Positions 7,872-15,419 of a stretch of DNA of 36,477 nt are shown here, piece by piece. The first letter of the stretch is position 1; the number at the start of each line of letters is the position of its first letter. The position numbers and the translations under genes are program-made. Origin of the DNA: a virus; the IMG/VR virus record IMGVR_UViG_3300000930_000093, positions 1-36,477 of that record; one strand, written 5' to 3'. The notes below the pieces were generated by a model. That model was not told the origin of the DNA. It made no database searches and saw only the letters and a program-made list of their open reading frames with translations.

Positions 7872-10800
7872 ATGGCTAAGATTCAAAAGAACTTTATAAA
7901 AGGTCGAATGAATAAGTCCGTTGATGAGCGTTTAGTTCCTCAAGGAGAATACATCGATGCTTTAAACGTTAGGTTAGGTTCTACAGAAGGAACTGAGATA
8001 GGTGCTGTAGAAAATTCAAAAGGAAATGAGCTTTTAGTTGAGCTAAAATACCTAGGAACTCCTTTAACTGAAAATGCTAGATGTATTGGTGCTTATGAGG
8101 ATGGCTCAAACGAAACCATATATTGGTTTGTTCATGACCAAGAAAACTTATTATCCCCAACAGGGAATGTTGATTTAATTGTTTCTTTTGACATTCAAAG
8201 TTCTATTTTATTTTATCATGTAATATCGACATCTGTATTAAATTTTGATAAAAAATTCTTAATAAATGGAATAAACTTAATTGGAGATTTATTATTTTTT
8301 ACAGATAATTTAAATCCTCCAAGAAAAATAAACATTGACAGAACTTACGCACAGCCATTAGCAGGGGTAGACCAAATAACGGAACAAGATATTGGAGTTA
8401 TTTTAGCTCCTCCATTAAATCCTCCGTCAATAGATTTAATTCAATTAGCAGGAGAAGAAAACTATATGGAAGACTTGTTTTTAAGTTTTGCTTATAGGTG
8501 GCAGTATGAAGACGGAGAGTACTCAGCTATATCGCCATTTTCTAAAGTTGCATTTACACCTGGGCCATTTCAATTAAATTATGATACGTATCTTAATGAT
8601 GGGATGAAAAATATATTTAACAGTGTTAATATATCTTTTAACTCAGGTGGAAGAAATGTAAAGGATGTTGATGTTCTGTTTAAGTTTTCGACTAGTCAAT
8701 CAATAAATGTAATTGAGAGATATAATAAAGTAGATCAAGGATGGTTAGATAATACTATTCAAACAATTCCTTTTAATAATAAAAAAATATATACAGCATT
8801 ACCAGAAGAACAGCTTTTAAGGCTATACGATAATGTTCCTAAAGTAGCTCAGGCTCAGACCATTATGGGGAATAGATTAATGTATGGAAATTATATAGAT
8901 GGATATGATATTGTAAATGAAAACGGAAAAGAAGTTTATTTAAATTATGACTTATCTTTAATAACAGAAGATTTATTTAATGAAGAAATAATAGCCACAG
9001 AATCTAACTTTAATTATACTATAGACAATATTGTTGAGGTTCCAGATGCTGAAGTTACTATTGATTTTGGAGACATAAACTTAATACCAGGCTCACAAAT
9101 AGGAATTGAATTTAATTATGTTAGCGCCTTGTTTAGTGGAGACGCATCATATGATGATGGTTCGCAACCTTTGAATCAATTTAATTATACGTTTTTATTT
9201 AATATTCAAGAAAATTACAGTAGTATTCATGATTTATTTACAAGTCCAGAATTTATAAGTGCTGTATCTGAATTTGAAATTGATTGTCTTGATGGTACAT
9301 CTTTGACAGATATTTTTAATTGTGGAATAGTAGCTAAAAATGAATGGAAATATGATGGTTTTGGAGTATCTTCTACAAATCAAGGATTTGTTTTAAATAG
9401 TTCTTTAGGTAGTAGTATTGTTAGTTTAAATGTCCCTGCTTTAAGATTTCAAAAATATGACGTAACGCAACAACCTGAAGTTCCTTTAGGAATTTATGCT
9501 TATGAGTATTTAACATCTATAGGAGCAACAGGATTATATGCTTTAGATTCATCTAAAGAAAGTCTTCATAGTAATAGAGATTATGAGGTTGCTATTGTTT
9601 ACATGGACAATTACGGAAGAAGCACAACGGCATTAGTTGATACAGATAACACTATTTATGTTCCTTGCAGGAACTCAATAAGTAAAAACAATATAAGAGT
9701 TCAGTTAAATAATTATCCTCCTTATTGGGCAACAAAATACAAGTTTGTTGTTAAAGAGTCTAAAACAGGGGCTAGAACAGTGTATTCTAATATATTTTTT
9801 AGAGAAGAAGATACTGGAGATGTATGGTATAAGCTTGATGGAGACAATAGAGATAAGGTTCAAGATAATTCTAATTTAATTGTAAAAGCTGATAGTAGCG
9901 GACCATCGTCTAGATGTGTAACCACAAAAGTTTTAGATTTTTCAAGTCAATTAGAAGATTTTCTTTGTACAAAAAATCAAGATGATGAGGTAATTTCAGG
10001 TACTTGTGGGCAGCCAGCCGGTACTTATATGAAATTAAGACCATCTAATTTTGCAGCAAACTCACCTGCAAATTCTTTTATAGACAGAACTAGTGTGGGA
10101 GGTCTTCCAGAAACAGGAAGTAGCTATAGTCACGCTGTAGTATCATGTTCTATATTAGATGAAAATAATGTAGGTCAATTTGTGCCTTTTACTATCCCTC
10201 AAGGTAGTGTTGTTAATTTTGTTTTTAGAACCAACAGATACAAAAGAGGCTCTAGGTGTGGTAGTAGATTTTATGACTATGATAAAACATTTGTTGCTTC
10301 TAGAGATTATGATAGTATGTATCAATTTGTTGAAGGAGATCAAATTGATTTTACAAATGGAATCACAAGTGGTAGTGATGGTGGTTCAAACACAGTAAGT
10401 CAATCAAGTGTAATTTCAAATTATTATACATCCTTAGGAGGTCCTGGGTTAACTTATATTTCTTTTCAACAAGTTCCAAATCAAGGAGAGCTTTTTCTTG
10501 TAATACAAACAGGTACTCCTGCTTGTTCTTCCCCAGATAAAAGAGGGTCTTATGAGACAGTTCAAATTATTGTAAATAGAGCGACTACTTTGTCTGTTTT
10601 TGAAACAGAGGCATTACAAGCAAATGATGAATTATACTATGAAAATGAACAAACTTTTGATATTGTAAATGGACTTCATTTATCAGGAAATGCTGATGCT
10701 GACCAAGACCAAACATCTAGTCTTCCTGCTATCATTGATTTAAGTTTTTTTAATTGCTATACCTTTGGGAATGGGGTAGAGTCTGATAAAGTTCTTGATG

Positions 10801-12293
10801 CTTTGGTTTCACCTGTTTTGTCTTTAGGAAGTAAAGTGACATCTGTTTCTGAAGAGCAGTATAAGGAAATACATAGATTTTCAGACATTACTTACAGTGG
10901 TGTATTGAATCAAGAAAGTGGGTTAAATAAGTTAAATCAATTTAATTTAGCATTAGCTAACTTTAAGTCATTAGAGAGAGAGTTTGGGCCATTAAGAAAA
11001 ATGCATTCAAGGCAGACTGATATTCTTGCTTTACAAGAAGATAAGATATCATATGTATTGGTTGGTAAAAATTTATTATCTGATGCTGCTGCAGGAGGAG
11101 CTATAACATCTGTTCCTGAAGTGCTTGGAACTCAGTTAGCTAGAATAGAAGAATATGGAATAAGTAATAACCCTGAAAGTTTTGCTTCGTATGGATCTGA
11201 TGTTTATTTTACAGATGCCAAAAGAAGTTCTGTAATAAATCTAAAAGGAGGTTCGTCTCAGTCTGACAGACTATCTGTTATATCTAAAGTAGGTATGAGA
11301 AGTTGGTTTAGAGATTTGTTTTTAGATTCATATTTTACTGAAAAACTAGGTGGATTTGATCCGTATATGAATGAATATGTATTAAGCTCTACTAAGGATT
11401 TAGTTCCATTGCCTCCAGTTGAAAGACAATGTGGATATCAATTAATTCAACAATCTAGTGAATCTGATATTTCATTTAACTTAAATCTTACGACTATAAT
11501 TGGAAACGTAGATATTGATTATGATATATCTGTAGGTCAAGTTCAAGTTATTGTTTTTTATAATAATGTAAAAGTAATAGATACCATTGTATCTAGCTCA
11601 GGAACACTAACTTTTTTAAAGAATCAAAGCAACCCAGTGTTAGCTCAGGTTTTTATAGTACCTCAAGAGGTTTCGGAATATGAGATGACGTTTAATTGCC
11701 CTGAATCAAGTGAGTTAACTGTAAAGCAGATATTTTTAAATAGCTCTACGGACGCAGGTTTAACATCTAAAATTAGATATAATTGGACTTTATCAAATAA
11801 CACAAGTCCTTACAATTCTAATTTTATAGTGCTTGAAAGTGATGGAGTATCTTTGTTTAAAGAACAAACAGGTTCTGAGTCTTTTGGTACTATTCCAGCT
11901 GAAGGGGCAAATGTAAGAATGGAAATTAAAACACAAACAGGTTTAAATTTTAATGAGTTTTCAGATAAATTACTTTATTTAATTTCTGATGTTAATTATA
12001 ATGAGTCTGATATTAACACGCTAATACCTTTATTAAACAACATAGTTCCAATACAGGTGCAAAATCCAACATCTAGCAATCCAACTTACTTTGTTAATTT
12101 TAATTATTCAAATCCAAGTGACTTAAAATACTTATATTTGGTATGGGATTTAAGAACAACTGGCCTTGAATCATTTTGTTATGATGTAACAATTCCGCAA
12201 GACGCATGTTGTGATTGTGGTTCAGCATTGTTAGAATTTTGTTATGACGCAACTTCATCAGCATCAGCATGTTGTGATTGTGTAGTGCAATAA
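7872..12293 (+). CDS. Large tail protein (tail stabilisation/muzzle-like)
   Basis: The product is 1473 residues. The N-terminus KNFIKGRMNKSVDERLVPQG, then EYIDALNVRLGS, is a signature of the large tail stabilisation protein of crAss-like and other Bacteroidota podoviruses, related in role to P22 tail accessory proteins. The body is a long beta-rich, Asn/Ser-rich protein, probably with propeller-like and Ig-like parts. The last ~45 residues hold two Cys-rich modules, CYDVTIPQDACCDC and CYDATSSASACCDC (C-x9-CC-x-C). A similar module ends the next gene. The stop codon lies inside a perfect (TAAA)6 repeat that also supplies the A of the next start codon. The virion tail role is well supported; the exact position in the tail is not. 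Confidence 0.7.
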   Translation: MAKIQKNFIKGRMNKSVDERLVPQGEYIDALNVRLGSTEGTEIGAVENSKGNELLVELKYLGTPLTENARCIGAYEDGSNETIYWFVHDQENLLSPTGNVDLIVSFDIQSSILFYHVISTSVLNFDKKFLINGINLIGDLLFFTDNLNPPRKINIDRTYAQPLAGVDQITEQDIGVILAPPLNPPSIDLIQLAGEENYMEDLFLSFAYRWQYEDGEYSAISPFSKVAFTPGPFQLNYDTYLNDGMKNIFNSVNISFNSGGRNVKDVDVLFKFSTSQSINVIERYNKVDQGWLDNTIQTIPFNNKKIYTALPEEQLLRLYDNVPKVAQAQTIMGNRLMYGNYIDGYDIVNENGKEVYLNYDLSLITEDLFNEEIIATESNFNYTIDNIVEVPDAEVTIDFGDINLIPGSQIGIEFNYVSALFSGDASYDDGSQPLNQFNYTFLFNIQENYSSIHDLFTSPEFISAVSEFEIDCLDGTSLTDIFNCGIVAKNEWKYDGFGVSSTNQGFVLNSSLGSSIVSLNVPALRFQKYDVTQQPEVPLGIYAYEYLTSIGATGLYALDSSKESLHSNRDYEVAIVYMDNYGRSTTALVDTDNTIYVPCRNSISKNNIRVQLNNYPPYWATKYKFVVKESKTGARTVYSNIFFREEDTGDVWYKLDGDNRDKVQDNSNLIVKADSSGPSSRCVTTKVLDFSSQLEDFLCTKNQDDEVISGTCGQPAGTYMKLRPSNFAANSPANSFIDRTSVGGLPETGSSYSHAVVSCSILDENNVGQFVPFTIPQGSVVNFVFRTNRYKRGSRCGSRFYDYDKTFVASRDYDSMYQFVEGDQIDFTNGITSGSDGGSNTVSQSSVISNYYTSLGGPGLTYISFQQVPNQGELFLVIQTGTPACSSPDKRGSYETVQIIVNRATTLSVFETEALQANDELYYENEQTFDIVNGLHLSGNADADQDQTSSLPAIIDLSFFNCYTFGNGVESDKVLDALVSPVLSLGSKVTSVSEEQYKEIHRFSDITYSGVLNQESGLNKLNQFNLALANFKSLEREFGPLRKMHSRQTDILALQEDKISYVLVGKNLLSDAAAGGAITSVPEVLGTQLARIEEYGISNNPESFASYGSDVYFTDAKRSSVINLKGGSSQSDRLSVISKVGMRSWFRDLFLDSYFTEKLGGFDPYMNEYVLSSTKDLVPLPPVERQCGYQLIQQSSESDISFNLNLTTIIGNVDIDYDISVGQVQVIVFYNNVKVIDTIVSSSGTLTFLKNQSNPVLAQVFIVPQEVSEYEMTFNCPESSELTVKQIFLNSSTDAGLTSKIRYNWTLSNNTSPYNSNFIVLESDGVSLFKEQTGSESFGTIPAEGANVRMEIKTQTGLNFNEFSDKLLYLISDVNYNESDINTLIPLLNNIVPIQVQNPTSSNPTYFVNFNYSNPSDLKYLYLVWDLRTTGLESFCYDVTIPQDACCDCGSALLEFCYDATSSASACCDCVVQ

Positions 12294-12314
12294 ATAAATA
12301 AATAAATAAATAAA
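12291..12314 (+). repeat. Perfect (TAAA)6 tetranucleotide repeat at a gene junction
   Basis: Six TAAA units include the stop codon of the 1473-residue gene (12291-12293) and end with the A of the next ATG (12314-12316). Short forms of the same leader (AAATAAATAA, ATAAATAAGCA) precede the genes at 12577 and 13302. The tract is prone to slippage and sets the leader composition for the next gene. Confidence 0.9.
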
Positions 12315-12565
12315 TGGCAACAACAATAAGTAAATACATTGACGGTTCAGATTTTTTAACAGCAACTTCGGTATATGATGACGCAGCTTTAACTACTCCT
12401 TCAGCAGATGGATTTTATCAAATATCAGGAGTATATAGAGAACAATCAGCAGGAGTTTTATTGGCTGGTTCTTCTGCTTGTCCATCTTGCTCAACATTGT
12501 TAGAATTTTGTTATGACGCAGCTTCAGCAACATCAGCTTGTTGTGATTGTGTAGTACCAGTATAA
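12314..12565 (+). CDS. Small Cys-rich tail-tip protein (chimeric duplicate)
   Basis: The product is 83 residues. Residues 1-60 (MATTISKYIDGSDFLTATSV, then YDDAALTTPSADGFYQ and CPSC) are nearly the same as the start of the next gene. The last ~23 residues (LEFCYDAASATSACCDCVV) are nearly the same as the end of the preceding 1473-residue protein. The gene therefore looks like a fusion made by tandem duplication across a gene boundary. It encodes two CPxC-type and C-x9-CC-x-C clusters with no signal peptide or membrane segment. I infer a small structural protein at the tail tip, with cysteines forming disulfides or binding metal. Expression is plausible because its A-rich leader matches those of the neighbours. 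Confidence 0.6.
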   Translation: MATTISKYIDGSDFLTATSVYDDAALTTPSADGFYQISGVYREQSAGVLLAGSSACPSCSTLLEFCYDAASATSACCDCVVPV

Positions 12566-12576
12566 AAAATAAATAA

Positions 12577-13290
12577 ATGGCAACAACAGTAAATAAATAC
12601 ATTGATAGTTCAGATTTTTTAACAGCAACTTCTATATACGATGATGCAGCTCTAACTACTCCTTCAGCAGATGGATTTTATCAGCAAAATGGAATATATA
12701 GACAACAGTCATCAGGAGTTTTATTAGCTGGGTCTACAACTTGTCCATCTTGTTCAGGCTCTTCGGAGATTTTGAGAGTAACTGGTGTTTCCGCTACTGA
12801 ATTGTGCTGTGGAACTAGTAGTAACTACACAGCTTTTTTTGCTTCAGGGGATTCGTTTACAGATGCATCAACAACATTAATGTATGCTGACGCAGGGTTA
12901 ACTACTCTTGCTCCTGATGGATGGTATCAGATAAAAGCTTCTAATCAATACAGGGAACAATCTTTGGGGTCTTTGCAGCCTCTTACTAATTGCCCTACGT
13001 GTCCATCACCAAGTGGATTTTTTAGGTCAGGAGCTGCTAATGCTTGTACTACATTTTGTACAACAAACTATAGCATTATTGCTAATGTTAGTACAGTGAG
13101 TGGTAACGACTATTTCACATTAACTTTTGGTGATGAGATTGTGGGAGGTTTAGCTGATGGATTTTATGCTTATGATGCCATTGCTAGTTCAACAAGTACA
13201 AGTTCAAGCTGGAGGATAATGGAAATTCAAAATAATTTAGTGATTGATATTCTTGTGTGTGATGTAGGAAACAATTGCGTAAATCCATAA
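12577..13290 (+). CDS. Cys-rich modular tail-tip protein
   Basis: The product is 237 residues and has at least two copies of one module. Copy 1 (residues ~1-60) has KYIDSSDFLTATSIYDDAAL, DGFYQ, YRQQS and CPSC. Copy 2 (~65-150) has VTGVSATELCC, then FTDASTTLMYADAGL, DGWYQ, YREQS and CPTC. A looser third part (~150-237) retains LADGFYAYD. In copy 2 the CC-containing and YxDAxLTT-containing halves are continuous, whereas between genes the same junction is interrupted by stop, leader and ATG. The module resembles repeat domains of Bacteroidota phage tail proteins that may contact the host surface. Receptor binding is inference from position and modularity. Confidence 0.6.
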   Translation: MATTVNKYIDSSDFLTATSIYDDAALTTPSADGFYQQNGIYRQQSSGVLLAGSTTCPSCSGSSEILRVTGVSATELCCGTSSNYTAFFASGDSFTDASTTLMYADAGLTTLAPDGWYQIKASNQYREQSLGSLQPLTNCPTCPSPSGFFRSGAANACTTFCTTNYSIIANVSTVSGNDYFTLTFGDEIVGGLADGFYAYDAIASSTSTSSSWRIMEIQNNLVIDILVCDVGNNCVNP

Positions 13291-13301
13291 ATAAATAAGC
13301 A

Positions 13302-14060
13302 ATGGCTGAACAAAAAGAATATACTTTAACATATAGCGAATCGGTTAATGGATGGCCTTCATTTTATAGCTTCATACCTGATTATATTTTAGGAATGAAC
13401 CAATACTTGTATACCTTTAAAGAGGGTAAGCTTTACCGCCATAACAGCAACGAGCGTAGAAACAACTACTATGGAGTTGATAATGATTCAACAATAACAA
13501 GTGTATTCAACCAAGAACCAACAACCAATAAAGTGTTCAAGACGATTGAGCTTGAAAGTGATGCTCCATGGGACTGTGGTGTAGTTTCTGACTTAGGAGC
13601 AGGATTTATGCCTTCTTCTTATTTTGTATTAAAAGAAGGTGGGTATTTTGCTTTTATTAGAAGAATTGCAAATACAAATAACTTATCATTGAGGTCAGCT
13701 CAAGGAATAGGTGTTTTTAATTCTACTACAGGATCAGGGCCAAATCCAATTACATTAACATTTGGTTTTGCGATAGACTCTATTTTAAGCATTGGTGATG
13801 TATCTTATTACAATAATGCAGGTGCTGTAACAGAGATAGGAGAAATAACATCTATAAGTTCAGACAGAAAAACCTTAACAATTCAAAATCCAACAATTGT
13901 AGGTGCTGTACCTTTGTCTTATATTTTATATGTAAAAAATAGTGTTGCAGAGTCATATGGGACGCTAGGTTATTTTTTAGAATTTAAACTTACAAACTCA
14001 AGTACTGAGGCTGTAGAGCTTTTTACAGTAGATTCAGACGTATTTAAAAGTAATCCGTAG
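13302..14060 (+). CDS. Conserved virion protein, tail-associated
   Basis: The product is 252 residues. The region GWPSFYSFIPDYILGMNQYL, then YTFKEGKLYRHNSNERRNNY, is a recognisable motif of structural proteins in Bacteroidota and other environmental phages, where a Trp-Ser-Phe-Tyr stretch is followed by a strand carrying GxLYxHN. The C-terminal half is beta-rich and Thr/Ser-rich. It starts 11 bases after the previous stop, with leader ATAAATAAGCA. A virion tail or tip role is inferred from position and family resemblance; no enzymatic motif was found. Confidence 0.55.
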   Translation: MAEQKEYTLTYSESVNGWPSFYSFIPDYILGMNQYLYTFKEGKLYRHNSNERRNNYYGVDNDSTITSVFNQEPTTNKVFKTIELESDAPWDCGVVSDLGAGFMPSSYFVLKEGGYFAFIRRIANTNNLSLRSAQGIGVFNSTTGSGPNPITLTFGFAIDSILSIGDVSYYNNAGAVTEIGEITSISSDRKTLTIQNPTIVGAVPLSYILYVKNSVAESYGTLGYFLEFKLTNSSTEAVELFTVDSDVFKSNP

Positions 14061-14067
14061 TTTTTTG

Positions 14068-14075
14068 TATCTTTG
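14068..14075 (+). promoter_or_regulatory. Promoter -7 box TATCTTTG close to a start codon
   Basis: TATCTTTG fits TAnnTTTG in a 20-base gap and ends only five bases before the ATG at 14081. If used, transcription would begin at or next to the start codon, giving a leaderless or nearly leaderless mRNA. No -33 element is evident, so support is weaker than for the boxes at 2763 and 6225. Confidence 0.35.
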
Positions 14076-14080
14076 TTTAT

Positions 14081-14491
14081 ATGAAGTTTACTGTAAGGAA
14101 ATTAAATTCAGAAGATTATAATTCAATTTTAGTGCCATGGTGGAAAGATTGGAGATGGACAGCCCCTCCAAAAGATTTTTTACCAGAAGATGGTGCAGGT
14201 GGCTTTATAGTATATGACGAAACGATTCCTGTGTGTGCAGGATACATGTATGTAACAAATTCAAAAGTAGGTTGGTGTGATTGGATTATATCTAATTTCG
14301 AATATAAGGACAAGATAAAAAGAGAAGAGGCTCTAGTTTTTTTAATAAGTGTTTTAACAAATACATTAAAAATATCTGGATGTAAATATTCATATGCTCT
14401 TTTAAAGTCAAAATCACTTACCAAACATTATGAAGAAAACGGATATATAGAGTCTGGAACTTATAACAAAGAAATGATTAAATTTTTATAA
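14081..14491 (+). CDS. GNAT-like N-acetyltransferase
   Basis: The product is 136 residues, about the size of a minimal GNAT domain. It begins MKFTVRKLNSEDY (typical strand 1 and helix 1), has PVCAGYMYVTNSKVGWCDWI as the central strands, and ends with SLTKHYEENGYIESG, the usual GNAT C-terminal helix plus strand. The acetyl-CoA pyrophosphate loop (Q/RxxGxG/A) is not obvious, so activity may be reduced or the substrate unusual. GNAT genes inside virion modules occur in other environmental phages. The target (host protein, virion protein or antibiotic-like molecule) is unknown. It is followed one base after its stop by the first internal-protein gene. Confidence 0.6.
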   Translation: MKFTVRKLNSEDYNSILVPWWKDWRWTAPPKDFLPEDGAGGFIVYDETIPVCAGYMYVTNSKVGWCDWIISNFEYKDKIKREEALVFLISVLTNTLKISGCKYSYALLKSKSLTKHYEENGYIESGTYNKEMIKFL

Positions 14492-14492
14492 T

Positions 14493-15419
14493 ATGGCAGC
14501 ATTCACAACAATAGCAGCAGCTACAGTCGCAATAGGAGGTAGTCTAGCAAAAGGGTCTTTAGCAGGAGATGCAGCAAGTACAGCAGCAAGAGAGGCAGGT
14601 AGGTTAAGAGTGGAGCAAGACAGGCTAGAGCAAGAATCTGTAGCTAGATTGGAGCAAAACTTTTTTGATGAAGTTAGAGCAACTACAGATGTTTATGATA
14701 AGCAACTACAGCAAGGAAATGTAATGGGTGCGCAAATATTAGAAGCTGTTCAAGAAGGAGATCAAAGAGGTGTAGCGGCAGCTGCAGGAAAAGTTAAGCA
14801 GGTTCAGGATGCTACATTAGGAGCAACAGCCGATAAGTTTGCAAAGCAAAAATTAGACATAGATATGGCTAGGGCTAAAGCAGATGAAATGTCAGCTTCT
14901 GAAATAGCAGCCTTACAAGATGATAGAGCGGCAGCAGCAGGATTACAAGCAGATGCTTTAGATGCGCAAGCAGACCAATTAAGAGGACAGGCAACAGGTG
15001 CTTTTATAGATGCAGGTGTAAGTACACTTCAAGCAGGACTTTCATTATCAAATTCAATATCTGCAGGGAAAGATGCAAAGGCAGCTGAGAAATTAGCTGC
15101 AGATAAAGGTATCAGTATTGATGATGCCAAGGTAGAAATATCTAAGTACAGCAATAAAGAGAGAAGAGGATTCATGAAAGAAGGTGGTACTGCTCTTGAC
15201 GTTAGCGGTAGAAGTAATGTGCCAGGTGTAAGTTCTTTTCAAGATGCTATATATAACACACAAACTGTTACACCTGTTATAACACCAAACACACAAACTG
15301 TTACACCAAACACACAAACTTTTGCTTCTTTTAATCCCTTTATTCAAGGTTCTTTTTTTGAAGAGTTTAACAGGATTTATGCTAATGCTAATAATAATAA
15401 GATCGTAGATGGGAAATAA
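14493..15419 (+). CDS. Putative internal virion protein (Ala-rich)
   Basis: The product is 308 residues. An Ala/Gly-rich hydrophobic N-terminus (FTTIAAATVAIGGSLAKGSL) leads into ~180 residues of Ala/Gln/Asp/Glu-rich helix, reminiscent of T7 gp14-like internal or ejection proteins in composition and position. Residues ~255-275 contain a short NTQTVTP repeat. Its stop overlaps the next gene by 11 bases. I infer a protein packaged within the head or tail and released with the DNA; family membership cannot be shown by eye. Confidence 0.5.
   Translation: MAAFTTIAAATVAIGGSLAKGSLAGDAASTAAREAGRLRVEQDRLEQESVARLEQNFFDEVRATTDVYDKQLQQGNVMGAQILEAVQEGDQRGVAAAAGKVKQVQDATLGATADKFAKQKLDIDMARAKADEMSASEIAALQDDRAAAAGLQADALDAQADQLRGQATGAFIDAGVSTLQAGLSLSNSISAGKDAKAAEKLAADKGISIDDAKVEISKYSNKERRGFMKEGGTALDVSGRSNVPGVSSFQDAIYNTQTVTPVITPNTQTVTPNTQTFASFNPFIQGSFFEEFNRIYANANNNKIVDGK
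15255..15320 (+). repeat. Short direct repeat encoding NTQT units
   Basis: AACACACAAACT occurs at 15255-15266, 15288-15299 and 15309-15320, with similar flanks (GTTACACC). It encodes three NTQT units within the C-terminal part of the Ala-rich internal protein. Confidence 0.8.

Larger units (their letters stand above)
12227..12762 (+). repeat. Tandem duplication of a ~265 bp unit across gene junctions
   Basis: The unit runs from the last Cys-rich module of one gene, through stop codon and leader, into the first ~60 codons of the next gene. Copy 1 begins at 12227 and copy 2 at 12496, both with ATTGTTAGAATTTTG. The module halves differ at about 4 of 60 bases. The gene-start halves (12314 on versus 12577 on) differ at about 25 of 180 bases by hand count. 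The leader between them has changed length. Confidence 0.85.

Noticed and set aside
12286-12320. Phase-variable fusion of the 1473-residue protein to the next gene through (TAAA) slippage
   Set aside because: A TAAA tract of three or more units contains TAA in every frame, so changing the unit number cannot open a fused frame. Only leader length could vary.
12178-13290. A diversity-generating retroelement acting on the repeated tail-tip modules
   Set aside because: No reverse transcriptase is in the window, and differences between the copies are not confined to adenine positions. Tandem duplication explains the repeats.
14116-14424. A 102-codon minus-strand frame opposite the GNAT-like gene
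   Set aside because: It is antisense to a gene with a recognisable fold, in a module where every gene runs rightwards, with no leader or promoter.
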